64,000 nt of DNA from JARRKC01 sp963723965 (GTDB lineage: Bacteria > Acidobacteriota > UBA6911 > RPQK01 > JAPXNP01): contig CAVRSV010000011.1 in assembly GCA_963723965.1 (NCBI GenBank), forward strand, positions 62,001-126,000, in the 5' to 3' direction. The notes under the pieces were generated by a model. It searched no databases. It saw only the letters and a list, made by a program, of their open reading frames with translations, and was not told where the DNA came from. Positions 8,774 through 16,835 of this stretch are shown here, piece by piece (position 1 is the first letter of the stretch; the number at the start of each line of letters is the position of its first letter). The translations under genes and the position numbers were made by a program.

Positions 8774-11431
8774 TCACTCTGACGGTAAGTCGCTGATAAT
8801 GAGACGCCTGACGGATTCCAGGCCTCCGCTTGGGCAGAACATCGGGAGCAGGGAAGTGGGGGAAAATCCGGCACGATCGATGGGAAAAGACGACACTTGC
8901 AGACGGAGGCGCCGGTTTCCCATCGACCCGGAAACCGGTAAAGGGTCCCTGCCGCCTCGCCCTTCGACTCTGGCCCGGGCGCCCGAAGGCCGGCGCCAGG
9001 ATCGAATCGGGCGTGCTATCCGGATGGGCCCGTGCGATGGAGGGCCTCCACCATCGCCGCGAGCCTCGAGAGGACGTCCGGCTGAAGCCGCCGCTTGCGA
9101 ATGAGCGCGTTCGTTGAGCTGTTCCAGTTCTGCAGCCCGGCCGGCGCCGAAGTAGATGTCTGCGAGCAGGAGGCACGAATCACCGTCTCCCGGCCAAGTC
9201 TTCAAAAGCCCCTCCAGCGTCGTCACGGCCTGCTGAAGATCCCCTTTCTCTCTCAGGAGATATGCCAGGGTATAGCCGTACTTCGGCGTCGCACTCAGTT
9301 CAAAGGCCCGGGCGCACCAGCGGATGCCTTCGTCCACATCACGCCTGGAGACCAGCAGGCCCAGGTTGTAGGCGGCCTCCGCCATCTGCGGATCGGTCTT
9401 CAGCGCCGCCCTCAGGCGTGTCTCAGCGTTGCCGAAATCGCCTTTCTCCGCTTGGAGTAGACCCATGTTGAAATTTGCAGCAGCGTTCTCGGGCACCAGA
9501 CGCAGCGCCCGCTCGAGAAGGTCTTCGGCACTGGCCATTTCCCCAAGGCGTGCATGGGCAATGGATGCGTTGACCAGGGGCATGGGAGCGCGGGGCTCCA
9601 TTTGGCTGGCCTTCGTAAAGGCCGAGATCGACTGGCGAAGTGACCCCTGGGCCAGGTAGTAGTTGCCGACGTTGTAGTGCGAGCTCCACTGATCCGGTCG
9701 AGCCGTGATGAACGCGAGGTATTCCTCCGTTGCCTGGGCCAGCCGGGCGGCATCCGCAGGACCCAGCTGCTGGCGCGGGAGTTCCAGGAGTCCGGCGGCG
9801 GCACGGATTCGCACGACCCGACGCTCGTCGCCGGCGGCGTCGAGCAGGGCTCGCACCGATTCGGGCGAGGGATGCAGCGACAGGGCCTCGACGGCAGCCG
9901 ATCGAACGAGCGGTGACGGGTCCTCGGCGGCCCTCAGAAAGGCCGGGATGACGGCCGGATTCGGACACGACCCCGTCAGGCGAAGCAGGGAGGCCGCGAA
10001 GACTTCCTGGCGGTCGGGGGATTGGATGTACTCGAGAATCTCCGGCAGTCGCTTCCAGTCCTGCTTTCGCGCGGCCTCGACCAGCCGGCCGAGCCGGAGG
10101 ATCGGCGCCTGGTAGTCGCGGGATCGCCATTGGCGGACGAAGGAGTCGGCCCATCCGGCCGTCTGGTCGCTGTGGCACGAGTTGCAGGCATTGGGAGACT
10201 GAAAGGCCATCGTCGCGGCCGGGGACGGCGGACGCATCGAGTGATCGCTGCGGTTCATCTGGGCGAAGGAGGACATGGGCATGTGGCAGGAGATGCAGCG
10301 ACTGCCTTCGCTTTCGGGCGGATGGTGCGTGTGGGCGGTGATGTCACGGACCTTGTTTGCATGGCACGGCATGCAGGCGTCGTTGAAGTTCTCGCTCTGG
10401 AACCGATAGCGTCCGCTCGAAGTGTGGCAATGGACACAGTCCAGCTCCCCGGATTGTGCGCAGGGGCTCATGAGCCAGCTCGTAAAGGTGTAGTTCTCAC
10501 CCAGATCCCGGCCGTCCGGATAGAAGTCGGGGTCCTCCAGAGTGGCCAGATCGAAGTGATCGAAGAACCGCTCTCCCGGTTTGAAGCCGTTCGTGAGGGG
10601 GATCAGCTTGGCGTGGCAGGAGGCACACAGGTCGTTGCGCAACTCGGGGGAGAGTGTGCGGACCTGGACGACGGCGAGCTCGGGAAGCGGTTGGCCCTCG
10701 GGGGTCGCGCGAGCGATGCGCACATGCTGCGCCGCCGGACCGTGGCAAGTCTCACAGGCGATTCCCGGCTCCCGCCAGACGGTCCGATAGGAGTCCGAGG
10801 CCGCGTCATAGTTTGTGGCGAGCTGGCTGACGTGGCAGCCGTGACACGCTGTGTTGAAGGTATAACGCCAATCCGTCCAGTCAACGGGAGCATCCGTGCC
10901 CTCCCGCTGACCCGGGAAATGTCGGACCCCGCTCGCCGCTGTGTCGAACCACACACGGCGATGCACGTCGTAGGCAATAGGAAGGGTCTGCAGACGACCT
11001 TTTGAAAGTGGGGTCAGGAAGTAGTAGACGTTCTTTCCCCCCAGGACATAGTCGATGCGGAGCTTTTCGGTGCGGCCGGCGCGGCTCTCGAGAACCCAAC
11101 CCTGTCCCGGGGCGACTTCGGCGTGATAGCGCCGGCTCCCGAGTTCCAGATCTCCGCTCTGCGGTGAGAGGTTCGCCTGCGCGAACGGGTCGCTGTAGGG
11201 CTGCATCGCCAGGCCATGGTGGGAGGGAGCCCAGCGTTCGTAAAAGACTTCGTGGCACTCCCGACAACTGGCCGACCCTGCGTATCCGGCATCTTCCGCA
11301 CCGTATCCGCCGGTGGGGCTTGCGGTCTCCGGTGCTTCCGTTCCGCCCGGGCCCCCGCTGGAGCAAGCACCGATCAACGCCAGCGTGGAGGCCAGGATCG
11401 CGAGTCTGAGGGTCCTTTTTGTGAGTCTCAT
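8774..11431 (-). CDS. Lipoprotein with eight c-type heme motifs, HEAT-like and TPR repeats; probable 3' frameshift
   Basis: 885 residues as read. ATG at 11431 has AGAGGAAG upstream and starts a lipoprotein signal with lipobox LIGAC (Cys23). Residues about 55-460 hold eight CxxCH motifs (CRECH, CHGCH, CETCH, CASCH, CVHCH, CMPCH, CISCH, CNSCH) for covalent heme, so an outer- or periplasm-facing electron-transfer protein is expected. Then come HEAT-like helices (RSAAVEALSLHPS, VVRIRAAAG) and about six TPRs. After NER near base 9107 the frame turns into low-complexity Arg/Gly/Pro sequence; dropping one base there gives LIRKRRLQPDVLSRLAAM and a stop at 9016-9018, a much more natural end. True length is thus probably about 805 residues. 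Redox partner unknown. Confidence 0.85.
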   Translation of the reverse strand: MRLTKRTLRLAILASTLALIGACSSGGPGGTEAPETASPTGGYGAEDAGYAGSASCRECHEVFYERWAPSHHGLAMQPYSDPFAQANLSPQSGDLELGSRRYHAEVAPGQGWVLESRAGRTEKLRIDYVLGGKNVYYFLTPLSKGRLQTLPIAYDVHRRVWFDTAASGVRHFPGQREGTDAPVDWTDWRYTFNTACHGCHVSQLATNYDAASDSYRTVWREPGIACETCHGPAAQHVRIARATPEGQPLPELAVVQVRTLSPELRNDLCASCHAKLIPLTNGFKPGERFFDHFDLATLEDPDFYPDGRDLGENYTFTSWLMSPCAQSGELDCVHCHTSSGRYRFQSENFNDACMPCHANKVRDITAHTHHPPESEGSRCISCHMPMSSFAQMNRSDHSMRPPSPAATMAFQSPNACNSCHSDQTAGWADSFVRQWRSRDYQAPILRLGRLVEAARKQDWKRLPEILEYIQSPDRQEVFAASLLRLTGSCPNPAVIPAFLRAAEDPSPLVRSAAVEALSLHPSPESVRALLDAAGDERRVVRIRAAAGLLELPRQQLGPADAARLAQATEEYLAFITARPDQWSSHYNVGNYYLAQGSLRQSISAFTKASQMEPRAPMPLVNASIAHARLGEMASAEDLLERALRLVPENAAANFNMGLLQAEKGDFGNAETRLRAALKTDPQMAEAAYNLGLLVSRRDVDEGIRWCARAFELSATPKYGYTLAYLLREKGDLQQAVTTLEGLLKTWPGDGDSCLLLADIYFGAGRAAELEQLNERAHSQAAASAGRPLEARGDGGGPPSHGPIRIARPIRSWRRPSGARARVEGRGGRDPLPVSGSMGNRRLRLQVSSFPIDRAGFSPTSLLPMFCPSGGLESVRRLIISDLPSE

Positions 11432-11574
11432 GCGCTTCCTCTGCGAGCCGGCCGGCGACAGTGAAAGGATTCTACCGGCAATTGTCCTGCAGTCCAAGGG
11501 CCGGGTCCGGAGGACGAAGGCCGGCAAGGAGGCGGGTGCCGCAGTGGCCGGGTTTCCGGGCCGAGATCGGCGGA

Positions 11575-12558
11575 ATGAAAGGGGAGCTTGCACGGCAATC
11601 GAAAGCCCGATACCGTTTGCGCATGTGGCACAAAGCGGCGCTCAACGTCTATATCCACGGATCCTCCAACACCCCGCTGGCCCCGGTTCGACTCGACCCG
11701 GGGGGCCCTGTAATCTGGTGCAAGCTCGAATTTCTCAACCCCAGCGGATCGACGAAGGACCGCATTGCGGGATACATCCTCGCGAAGGCTCTGAGATCGG
11801 GACGGATCGACCCGGGGGACCTGGTCGTCGAGGCCTCCAGTGGCAGTACCAGCATCGCCATGGCCCTGGCCTGCGCCCAGTACGGGCTGCGCTTCGCCGC
11901 CGTCATGCCCGAGGGGGTCAGCAATGAGCGCTCGATGATCATCCGGGCCTATGGCGGCGAGGTGGTCTTTTCGCCGAAGGAGCGCGGAATTCTGGGTGCC
12001 ATTCAATGGGCCGAGGAACTCGGCCGCGAGCGCCGGGCCTTTCTCCCGCATCAGTTCAGCAATCCGGACAATCCGGAAGCGCATCGGCGCGAGACCGCCC
12101 AGGAAATCATGGCCCAGATTCCACTGGGCCGGGTCGATGCCGTGGTGAGCGGTGTGGGGACCGGGGGCACCCTCGTCGGGCTGCACGGCGGCTTCACGGA
12201 TCACGGCTGCTCCGTGCGGCCTTTCTCTGCTCGTCCCGTCGAAGGCGGCTCCCTGGGAGGCGCGGAGTGCTGCAGCTTCAGTAACTGCATCCCGGGAATC
12301 ATCGACGGGTTGTCGGAGATCTACGCTACGGCAAAGCTCCCCAATCTGGTGGAGCTCGAAATTCCTGACGAAGAGGCCATCGAAACCGCGCGACGATTGA
12401 TTTCCCTGGGATTCCCGGTCGGCTCCAGTTCCGGTCTCAACTATGCCGCGTCCCTCCACGCCGCGTCCATGCTGGAGCCCGATTCCGTGATCGTCACCGT
12501 TTTCCCGGATCGAATGGAGCGCTACTTCTCGACGGGACTCTTCTCGCACATCCGCTAG
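11575..12558 (+). CDS. Cysteine synthase-like PLP enzyme
   Basis: 327 residues from ATG 11575; ATG 11623 is an alternative and no strong ribosome site separates them. Fold-type II PLP enzyme of the cysteine synthase/cystathionine beta-synthase group: NTPLAPVRL substrate loop, Schiff-base lysine in NPSGSTKDR, SSGSTSIAMALA in place of the usual SGNTG loop, and phosphate-binding GVGTGGTLVG. The part after that loop differs from CysK/CysM: where family members have VEP..SP..GG, this has a segment with CCSFSNC and IPGIIDGLSE. The usual reaction is beta-replacement on O-acetyl- or O-phosphoserine with sulfide; given the altered SGNTG loop the substrate may differ. Divergent from the heme lipoprotein, 158 bases before a metallo-beta-lactamase-fold gene. 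Confidence 0.8.
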   Translation: MKGELARQSKARYRLRMWHKAALNVYIHGSSNTPLAPVRLDPGGPVIWCKLEFLNPSGSTKDRIAGYILAKALRSGRIDPGDLVVEASSGSTSIAMALACAQYGLRFAAVMPEGVSNERSMIIRAYGGEVVFSPKERGILGAIQWAEELGRERRAFLPHQFSNPDNPEAHRRETAQEIMAQIPLGRVDAVVSGVGTGGTLVGLHGGFTDHGCSVRPFSARPVEGGSLGGAECCSFSNCIPGIIDGLSEIYATAKLPNLVELEIPDEEAIETARRLISLGFPVGSSSGLNYAASLHAASMLEPDSVIVTVFPDRMERYFSTGLFSHIR

Positions 12559-12716
12559 CTCGAGGCTTCGCCGGACAGCGACCGTCTATATTATGATCAG
12601 AGTCGGTGGCCGGCGAGATCTGCTGTGCGAAGTGGGCTCCGGAAGGGCTCGCAGTACGGCAAGCAGGCCGGTCGAGGCGGGGGAGCGTTCAGGGGATCCG
12701 CGACCAGGGGCTCAGG

Positions 12717-13901
12717 ATGAATGATCCAGTCGGCAATTTGAGAATCCACTTCTATGGAGTGCAGGGGAGCGGATCGGTCTTTCCGGACAGGCGCGAGAGA
12801 CTCATTTTCCAGGAGCATCTCGAATTCGAACTGCTGGAGAATGTCTTTCGCGATCTCCAGCAACGGGCCGACAAGGAGACCGGCAAGTTCAACTGCCGTG
12901 TGGAGGACATTCTGGGTGGTCCGATCAACCGGGAGAATCTCGAGGCCTACCGCAAGCGCTTTCCCGTCAAAGAGTTTCGAAGCTATGGCGGCTGGACGAC
13001 ATGCTTCTGGTTCGAAACAGCCGACGACTACGACATCGTCTTTGACTGTGGAAGCGGTTTCAGGAACTGTGCGAAGGATCTGCAGGCGAAGTGGGGTGAG
13101 CGGCCTCGCCGGGATCTGTATATCTTCGGCAGCCACTCACATTTCGATCACACCGAGGGATTCGACCAGGCCGCTGTCTGCTTCGACCCGCGCAATACGC
13201 TGCACATTTACGGCAACCGCCAGTTTCTGCGGTCCCTCGACAGCAACCTGGGGATCTTTTCCCATTTTGTGGAGGAGGGGGTCCGAGGGGTGCAGACGCC
13301 GATTTTCTACGATCTGATGCCGACGGAGTTCCTGGCCTATGAGATTCGCGATCTGGAGCTCTATCCGGAGCCGGACGACGATCCCCTCGCCCACCGCTAC
13401 CAGCACCTCCACGAGCCGGTCCGGCTGGGGGAGACCCGTATTACGGCGTTCGAAGTCTGTCATCCCGCGCCCTGTTTCGGTTACCGGGTCGATCGGGGCG
13501 GGAAGTCTTTCGTCTTCTGTACGGACCATGAGCTTCGCCACGGTTCGGATCCCGCGGACCCGCGTCAGAAGGCCAGCCTGGAGGCCGAGGCGCGGGTGCG
13601 CAGGAACACGCAGGGAGCGGATGTCCTGTACCGTGACGGACAGTTCCTGCGGCTCGAGTATGACGGAGTGAAGGGAATCGGGAACTCCGCTGCAGTCTCA
13701 CGCATCGACTGGGGCCACAGCTGTATCGAGGATGTCCAGGAGATGGCTCGCCAGTGCGGGGTGAAGCGAACCTTTGTCGGCCACCACGATCCCAACCGGG
13801 ACTGGGCGGAACGCAACGAGATCGACGAATCCTTGAGGCGACTCTGCGGCGGCGATTTCGAGATCGAGTTGGCCTGTGCGGAAACCGTCATCGATCTCTG
13901 A
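12717..13901 (+). CDS. Metallo-beta-lactamase-fold hydrolase
   Basis: 394 residues. ATG at 12717 sits in ctcaggATG and places the first strand (LRIHFYGVQGSGSVFPD) at the N-terminus as in the family; an upstream GTG at 12606 adds an unlikely leader. The metal site motif HSHFDH is at about residues 140-145, with later ligand candidates in FEVCHPAPCFGYR, the Asp/His of FCTDHE and the histidines of TFVGHHDPNRDW. A roughly 70-residue helical insertion (about residues 28-95) precedes the core, which is unusual compared with short RNase Z/PhnP-like relatives. Cytosolic, substrate not predictable. Same direction as the cysteine-synthase-like gene; a hairpin follows its stop. Confidence 0.8.
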   Translation: MNDPVGNLRIHFYGVQGSGSVFPDRRERLIFQEHLEFELLENVFRDLQQRADKETGKFNCRVEDILGGPINRENLEAYRKRFPVKEFRSYGGWTTCFWFETADDYDIVFDCGSGFRNCAKDLQAKWGERPRRDLYIFGSHSHFDHTEGFDQAAVCFDPRNTLHIYGNRQFLRSLDSNLGIFSHFVEEGVRGVQTPIFYDLMPTEFLAYEIRDLELYPEPDDDPLAHRYQHLHEPVRLGETRITAFEVCHPAPCFGYRVDRGGKSFVFCTDHELRHGSDPADPRQKASLEAEARVRRNTQGADVLYRDGQFLRLEYDGVKGIGNSAAVSRIDWGHSCIEDVQEMARQCGVKRTFVGHHDPNRDWAERNEIDESLRRLCGGDFEIELACAETVIDL

Positions 13902-13940
13902 GTAGGTCCCGTTTATCGGAAGACCGGGCGGGAGGGGACG

Positions 13941-13957
13941 CTGGAAGGAGCTTCCAG
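13941..13957. terminator. Hairpin between convergent genes
   Basis: Perfect 7-base-pair stem CTGGAAG/CTTCCAG with a 3-base loop, between the convergent genes ending at 13901 and 13987. No U-tract follows on either strand, so it may be a bidirectional terminator or just a stable hairpin. Confidence 0.4.
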
Positions 13958-13986
13958 AGACGCCTGCCCCGTCGATCCGAGTCGCG

Positions 13987-14493
13987 CTAGTCGCCGCTTC
14001 CCAGTTTTCCCAGTTCGCTCAGATCCAGCTTCGAGCCCTGGTTCGATTGCACCGGGATGGACAGTCCGCCCCGATAGAGGAGGATGATCTGTCGCAGGCC
14101 CCGGATGCGGCGGGCCACTTCGCGCACCTTGGCTAGCAATTGAAGGGCCAGTTGCTCCTCGGCGTGCTCGCCGTCGACCGAGTAGGCATCCTGCACCGCC
14201 ACGTGCAGGACGACGAGGTTCTCCTCATCCTGCCGAATGTAGATGATGAGACCGGCCAGACACGCCGTCTCGGGCCCACCGTCCAAGGCAAACAGGCACT
14301 GACTGTCCTGGAACTCCCCCACGCTCATTCGGAGTGAGGTGCCCTTGCGCGAGATCTCGGGCTTGCCGTAGCGCTCGACGGCGCTCTCGATCCCCTGTCG
14401 GACGTGACGCTGACGGGGATTGAAGTAAAGCAGGGCCTCGAGGTCCTCGTGAAAACGCTCTTCGAGCTGAGAGGTAAACGTGAATCTTTCCAT
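13987..14493 (-). CDS. Hypothetical cytosolic protein
   Basis: 168 residues from ATG 14493. No signal peptide or membrane segment. The mixed alpha/beta pattern (FTFTSQLEERFHEDLEALL, then ACLAGLIIYIRQDEENLVVLHVAV and LAKVREVARRIRGLRQIILL) with a strand-helix alternation is reminiscent of a GNAT-like acetyltransferase fold, but no acetyl-CoA loop (R/Q-x-x-G-x-G/A) is clear, so I do not name it. Base composition and codon use fit the neighbours. It stands alone, convergent with the metallo-hydrolase and divergent from the GH97 gene. Confidence 0.65.
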   Translation of the reverse strand: MERFTFTSQLEERFHEDLEALLYFNPRQRHVRQGIESAVERYGKPEISRKGTSLRMSVGEFQDSQCLFALDGGPETACLAGLIIYIRQDEENLVVLHVAVQDAYSVDGEHAEEQLALQLLAKVREVARRIRGLRQIILLYRGGLSIPVQSNQGSKLDLSELGKLGSGD

Positions 14494-14747
14494 GGTCTGG
14501 AACGAATCCCGGTTTGAGACCCCCGCTGAGACGCAATCCTATCACAAAGCACGAGACCCCAGATTCGTTCCCCGAAGCCACCGCACGGACGACGTGTTTG
14601 CGAGAATTGACGACTGCAGCCGGTTCATCTTGACCGGCCCATGGAGGAACCATACTATCGGGACGGTTGAACGATGGCTTTGGGCCGTGCCCGGTTCTGA
14701 AGCGGAGCGATCTCGAAAATGGACAGTCGGAAGGAGACGATCCTCTG

Positions 14748-16784
14748 ATGATCTCTGTCAGGACTCCTTGTCTCGTCTGGGTGGCGGTCTGTACCGCTGT
14801 GATCGGAATTGCGGCGCCGACCGCCAGCCCTCAGCAGCTGGCATCCCCGAATGGAGACCTGCGGATTTCGGTCGGGATCCGGGAGCACCTCGAACCCGAT
14901 CCGGCTGGCGCGCGTCTGTACTATTCCCTGGGCTATCGTGGGCGGGACGTGCTCCTCGATTCCCCTTTTGGACTCGATTTCGTCGGTCAGTCCCCCATCG
15001 CCGGGAACCTGGCCATCGTTTCCGTCGAACGCCGCACCGGTGACGAAACCTGGCGGCGAGTCTGGGGAAAGCGCACGGAGGTCGCAGATCGGTACAACGA
15101 GCTGAAACTGGGGCTGGAGGAGACATCCGCCCCCCACCGGGGCCTCACCCTCATCTTCCGGGCCTACGACGATGGCATGGCCTTTCGCTACGAGCTGGCC
15201 GATCCCTGGGGTGAATTCGAGCTGGCGGCCGAACGGTCCAGCTTCGCTTTCCCTGGGAACCCGACGGTTTGGGCCGCCAATTACGGAGGCTTCGAATCGT
15301 CCCAGGAATCGGAATTCGTGGAGCAGACCGTGGCGGATCTGAAGCCGTCACAGGTCTACGGCTGCCCGCTGCTGGTGCGGCTGTCGCCGGATCTGTGGGC
15401 AGCGGTCAGCGAAGCGGATCTGACGGACTGGGCCGGCCTGCATTTGACCCGGAGCGCGGGGACCCGCAGCACCGTTGTCACGGCGCTGGCCCCACATCCG
15501 GACGAGCCCCGCGTGGCCGTCCGGTCGAAGGCGCCCCGCTCTTCACCCTGGCGGGTGGTCATGGTCGCCGATCGGCCGGGGGCCTTTATCGAATCGGATC
15601 TGCTTCAGAACCTCAACGATCCGGTAGCCATCGACACCGACTGGATCCAACCGGGCAAATCGGCCTGGGATCGCTGGTGGAGCGGCAGCTATGCTCCGGA
15701 AGTGGATTTTGAGGTCGGGATGAACACGGCGACGATGCGCTACTTCGTGGACCTCGCCGCTGAGATGAACTGGCAGTACCAATTGGTGGACTGGTACTGG
15801 TATGGCCCTCCCTTTGCAGAGGGGGCGGTGGACGGCAGTTGGGCACCGAATCCCCGCGCCGATATCACCAAAGTCGTGCCTGAGCTGGATCTGCCTGGCC
15901 TGATCCGGTACGCCGGTGATCGCGGGGTCGGGATCCTCCTCTGGTTGAACTGGGCGAGTGCCGACCGGCAGCTGGACGAGGCGTTTCCCCTGTACGAAAA
16001 GTGGGGGGTGCGCGGTGTGAAGATCGACTTCATGAACCGTGACGACCAGGAGATGGTCAATTTCTACCATCGAACGGTCAAGAAGGCCGCAGAACACCAT
16101 CTGCTCGTCGATTTCCACGGGGCCTACAAGCCGACCGGCTGGAGCCGGACCTATCCCAACCTGATTACGCGGGAGGGAGTGATGGGGAATGAGTACAGCA
16201 AATGGAGCGCGCGAGTCACGCCGGACCACTGTCTGACCATTCCCTTCACGCGGGGTATGCTCGGATCGATGGACTTCACACCGGGCGGTTTCCGACAAAA
16301 GACGAAGGAAGGCTTCCGGGCCGTCGGCGGCGATGCCCCGGGTCCCTTCGTGATGGGAACCCGCGTCTACCAGCTGGCGATGCTCGTGGTCTACGAGAGC
16401 GGGCTGCAGGTCCTGTGCGACAGCCCCTACAACTATCACAGCAGTCCGGCGGGGACCGACTTTCTCAAGCTCGTTCCCACGACCTGGGACGACACCAGGG
16501 TGATCAACGGACAGGTCGGCGATTTCATAACGGTGGCCCGGCGCTTGGGCCGGGAGTGGTACCTCGGAAGCATGACCGACTGGACGCCCAGGACGCTGTC
16601 GATTCCGCTCTCCTTTCTGGGCGAAGGGACCTATCGGGCGGAGATCTGGGCCGATGCCTACGAGGCTGACGAGTATCCCGACCGGCTCAGGAAGGAGACG
16701 CTCACCGTCACGGCCGCCGATACGATCGAGGCCGTCATGGCACCGGGCGGTGGACAGGTGATCCACATTGTCCCTGCACCCTGA
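14748..16784 (+). CDS. Secreted GH97 family glycosidase
   Basis: 678 residues. ATG at 14748 follows GGAAGGAGACG and gives a signal peptide (SVRTPCLVWVAVCTAVIGIA, cleavage near TAS). The order of an N-terminal beta-super-sandwich (SPNGDLRISVGIR, GLDFVGQSP), a barrel with WYWYGPPF, VGILLWLNWAS and GVKIDFMNRDDQEMV (Asp near residue 425), DFHGAYKPTGWSRTYPN and TREGVMGNEYSKW (Glu near residue 474), and a C-terminal beta domain is that of GH97. The family cleaves alpha-glucosides or alpha-galactosides with calcium; the Asp in KIDF is the position of the nucleophile in retaining members, which would favour an alpha-galactosidase-type enzyme. Exported. Convergent with the GH42 gene. Confidence 0.88.
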   Translation: MISVRTPCLVWVAVCTAVIGIAAPTASPQQLASPNGDLRISVGIREHLEPDPAGARLYYSLGYRGRDVLLDSPFGLDFVGQSPIAGNLAIVSVERRTGDETWRRVWGKRTEVADRYNELKLGLEETSAPHRGLTLIFRAYDDGMAFRYELADPWGEFELAAERSSFAFPGNPTVWAANYGGFESSQESEFVEQTVADLKPSQVYGCPLLVRLSPDLWAAVSEADLTDWAGLHLTRSAGTRSTVVTALAPHPDEPRVAVRSKAPRSSPWRVVMVADRPGAFIESDLLQNLNDPVAIDTDWIQPGKSAWDRWWSGSYAPEVDFEVGMNTATMRYFVDLAAEMNWQYQLVDWYWYGPPFAEGAVDGSWAPNPRADITKVVPELDLPGLIRYAGDRGVGILLWLNWASADRQLDEAFPLYEKWGVRGVKIDFMNRDDQEMVNFYHRTVKKAAEHHLLVDFHGAYKPTGWSRTYPNLITREGVMGNEYSKWSARVTPDHCLTIPFTRGMLGSMDFTPGGFRQKTKEGFRAVGGDAPGPFVMGTRVYQLAMLVVYESGLQVLCDSPYNYHSSPAGTDFLKLVPTTWDDTRVINGQVGDFITVARRLGREWYLGSMTDWTPRTLSIPLSFLGEGTYRAEIWADAYEADEYPDRLRKETLTVTAADTIEAVMAPGGGQVIHIVPAP

Positions 16785-16824
16785 GAACGGGTCCGGTTCT
16801 CCAGTCCTCCCGCGACCCGTTCTC
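16783..16824. terminator. Bidirectional terminator candidate between GH97 and GH42
   Basis: Perfect 11-base inverted repeat GAGAACGGGTC (16783-16793) and GACCCGTTCTC (16814-16824) with a 20-base loop, starting inside the GH97 stop codon and ending 12 bases before the GH42 stop. Symmetric placement between convergent genes fits a shared terminator; there is no U-tract. Confidence 0.5.
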
Positions 16825-16835
16825 GTCGGTTCTTC

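Noticed and set aside
8638..8874. N-terminal extension of the 44-residue membrane protein to 123 residues
   Set aside because: Upstream peptide is low quality and a good ribosome site precedes the internal ATG at 8637.
11623..11650. TGGCAC at the N-terminus of the cysteine-synthase-like gene as a -24 element
   Set aside because: No TTGC five bases downstream.
12606..12716. GTG start 37 codons upstream for the metallo-hydrolase
   Set aside because: Adds a Gly/Arg-rich leader not expected for the family; ATG 12717 places the first strand at the N-terminus.
15543..16766. 407-codon minus-strand frame over the GH97 gene
   Set aside because: Shadow of a well-supported GH97 coding region; composition shows no domain.
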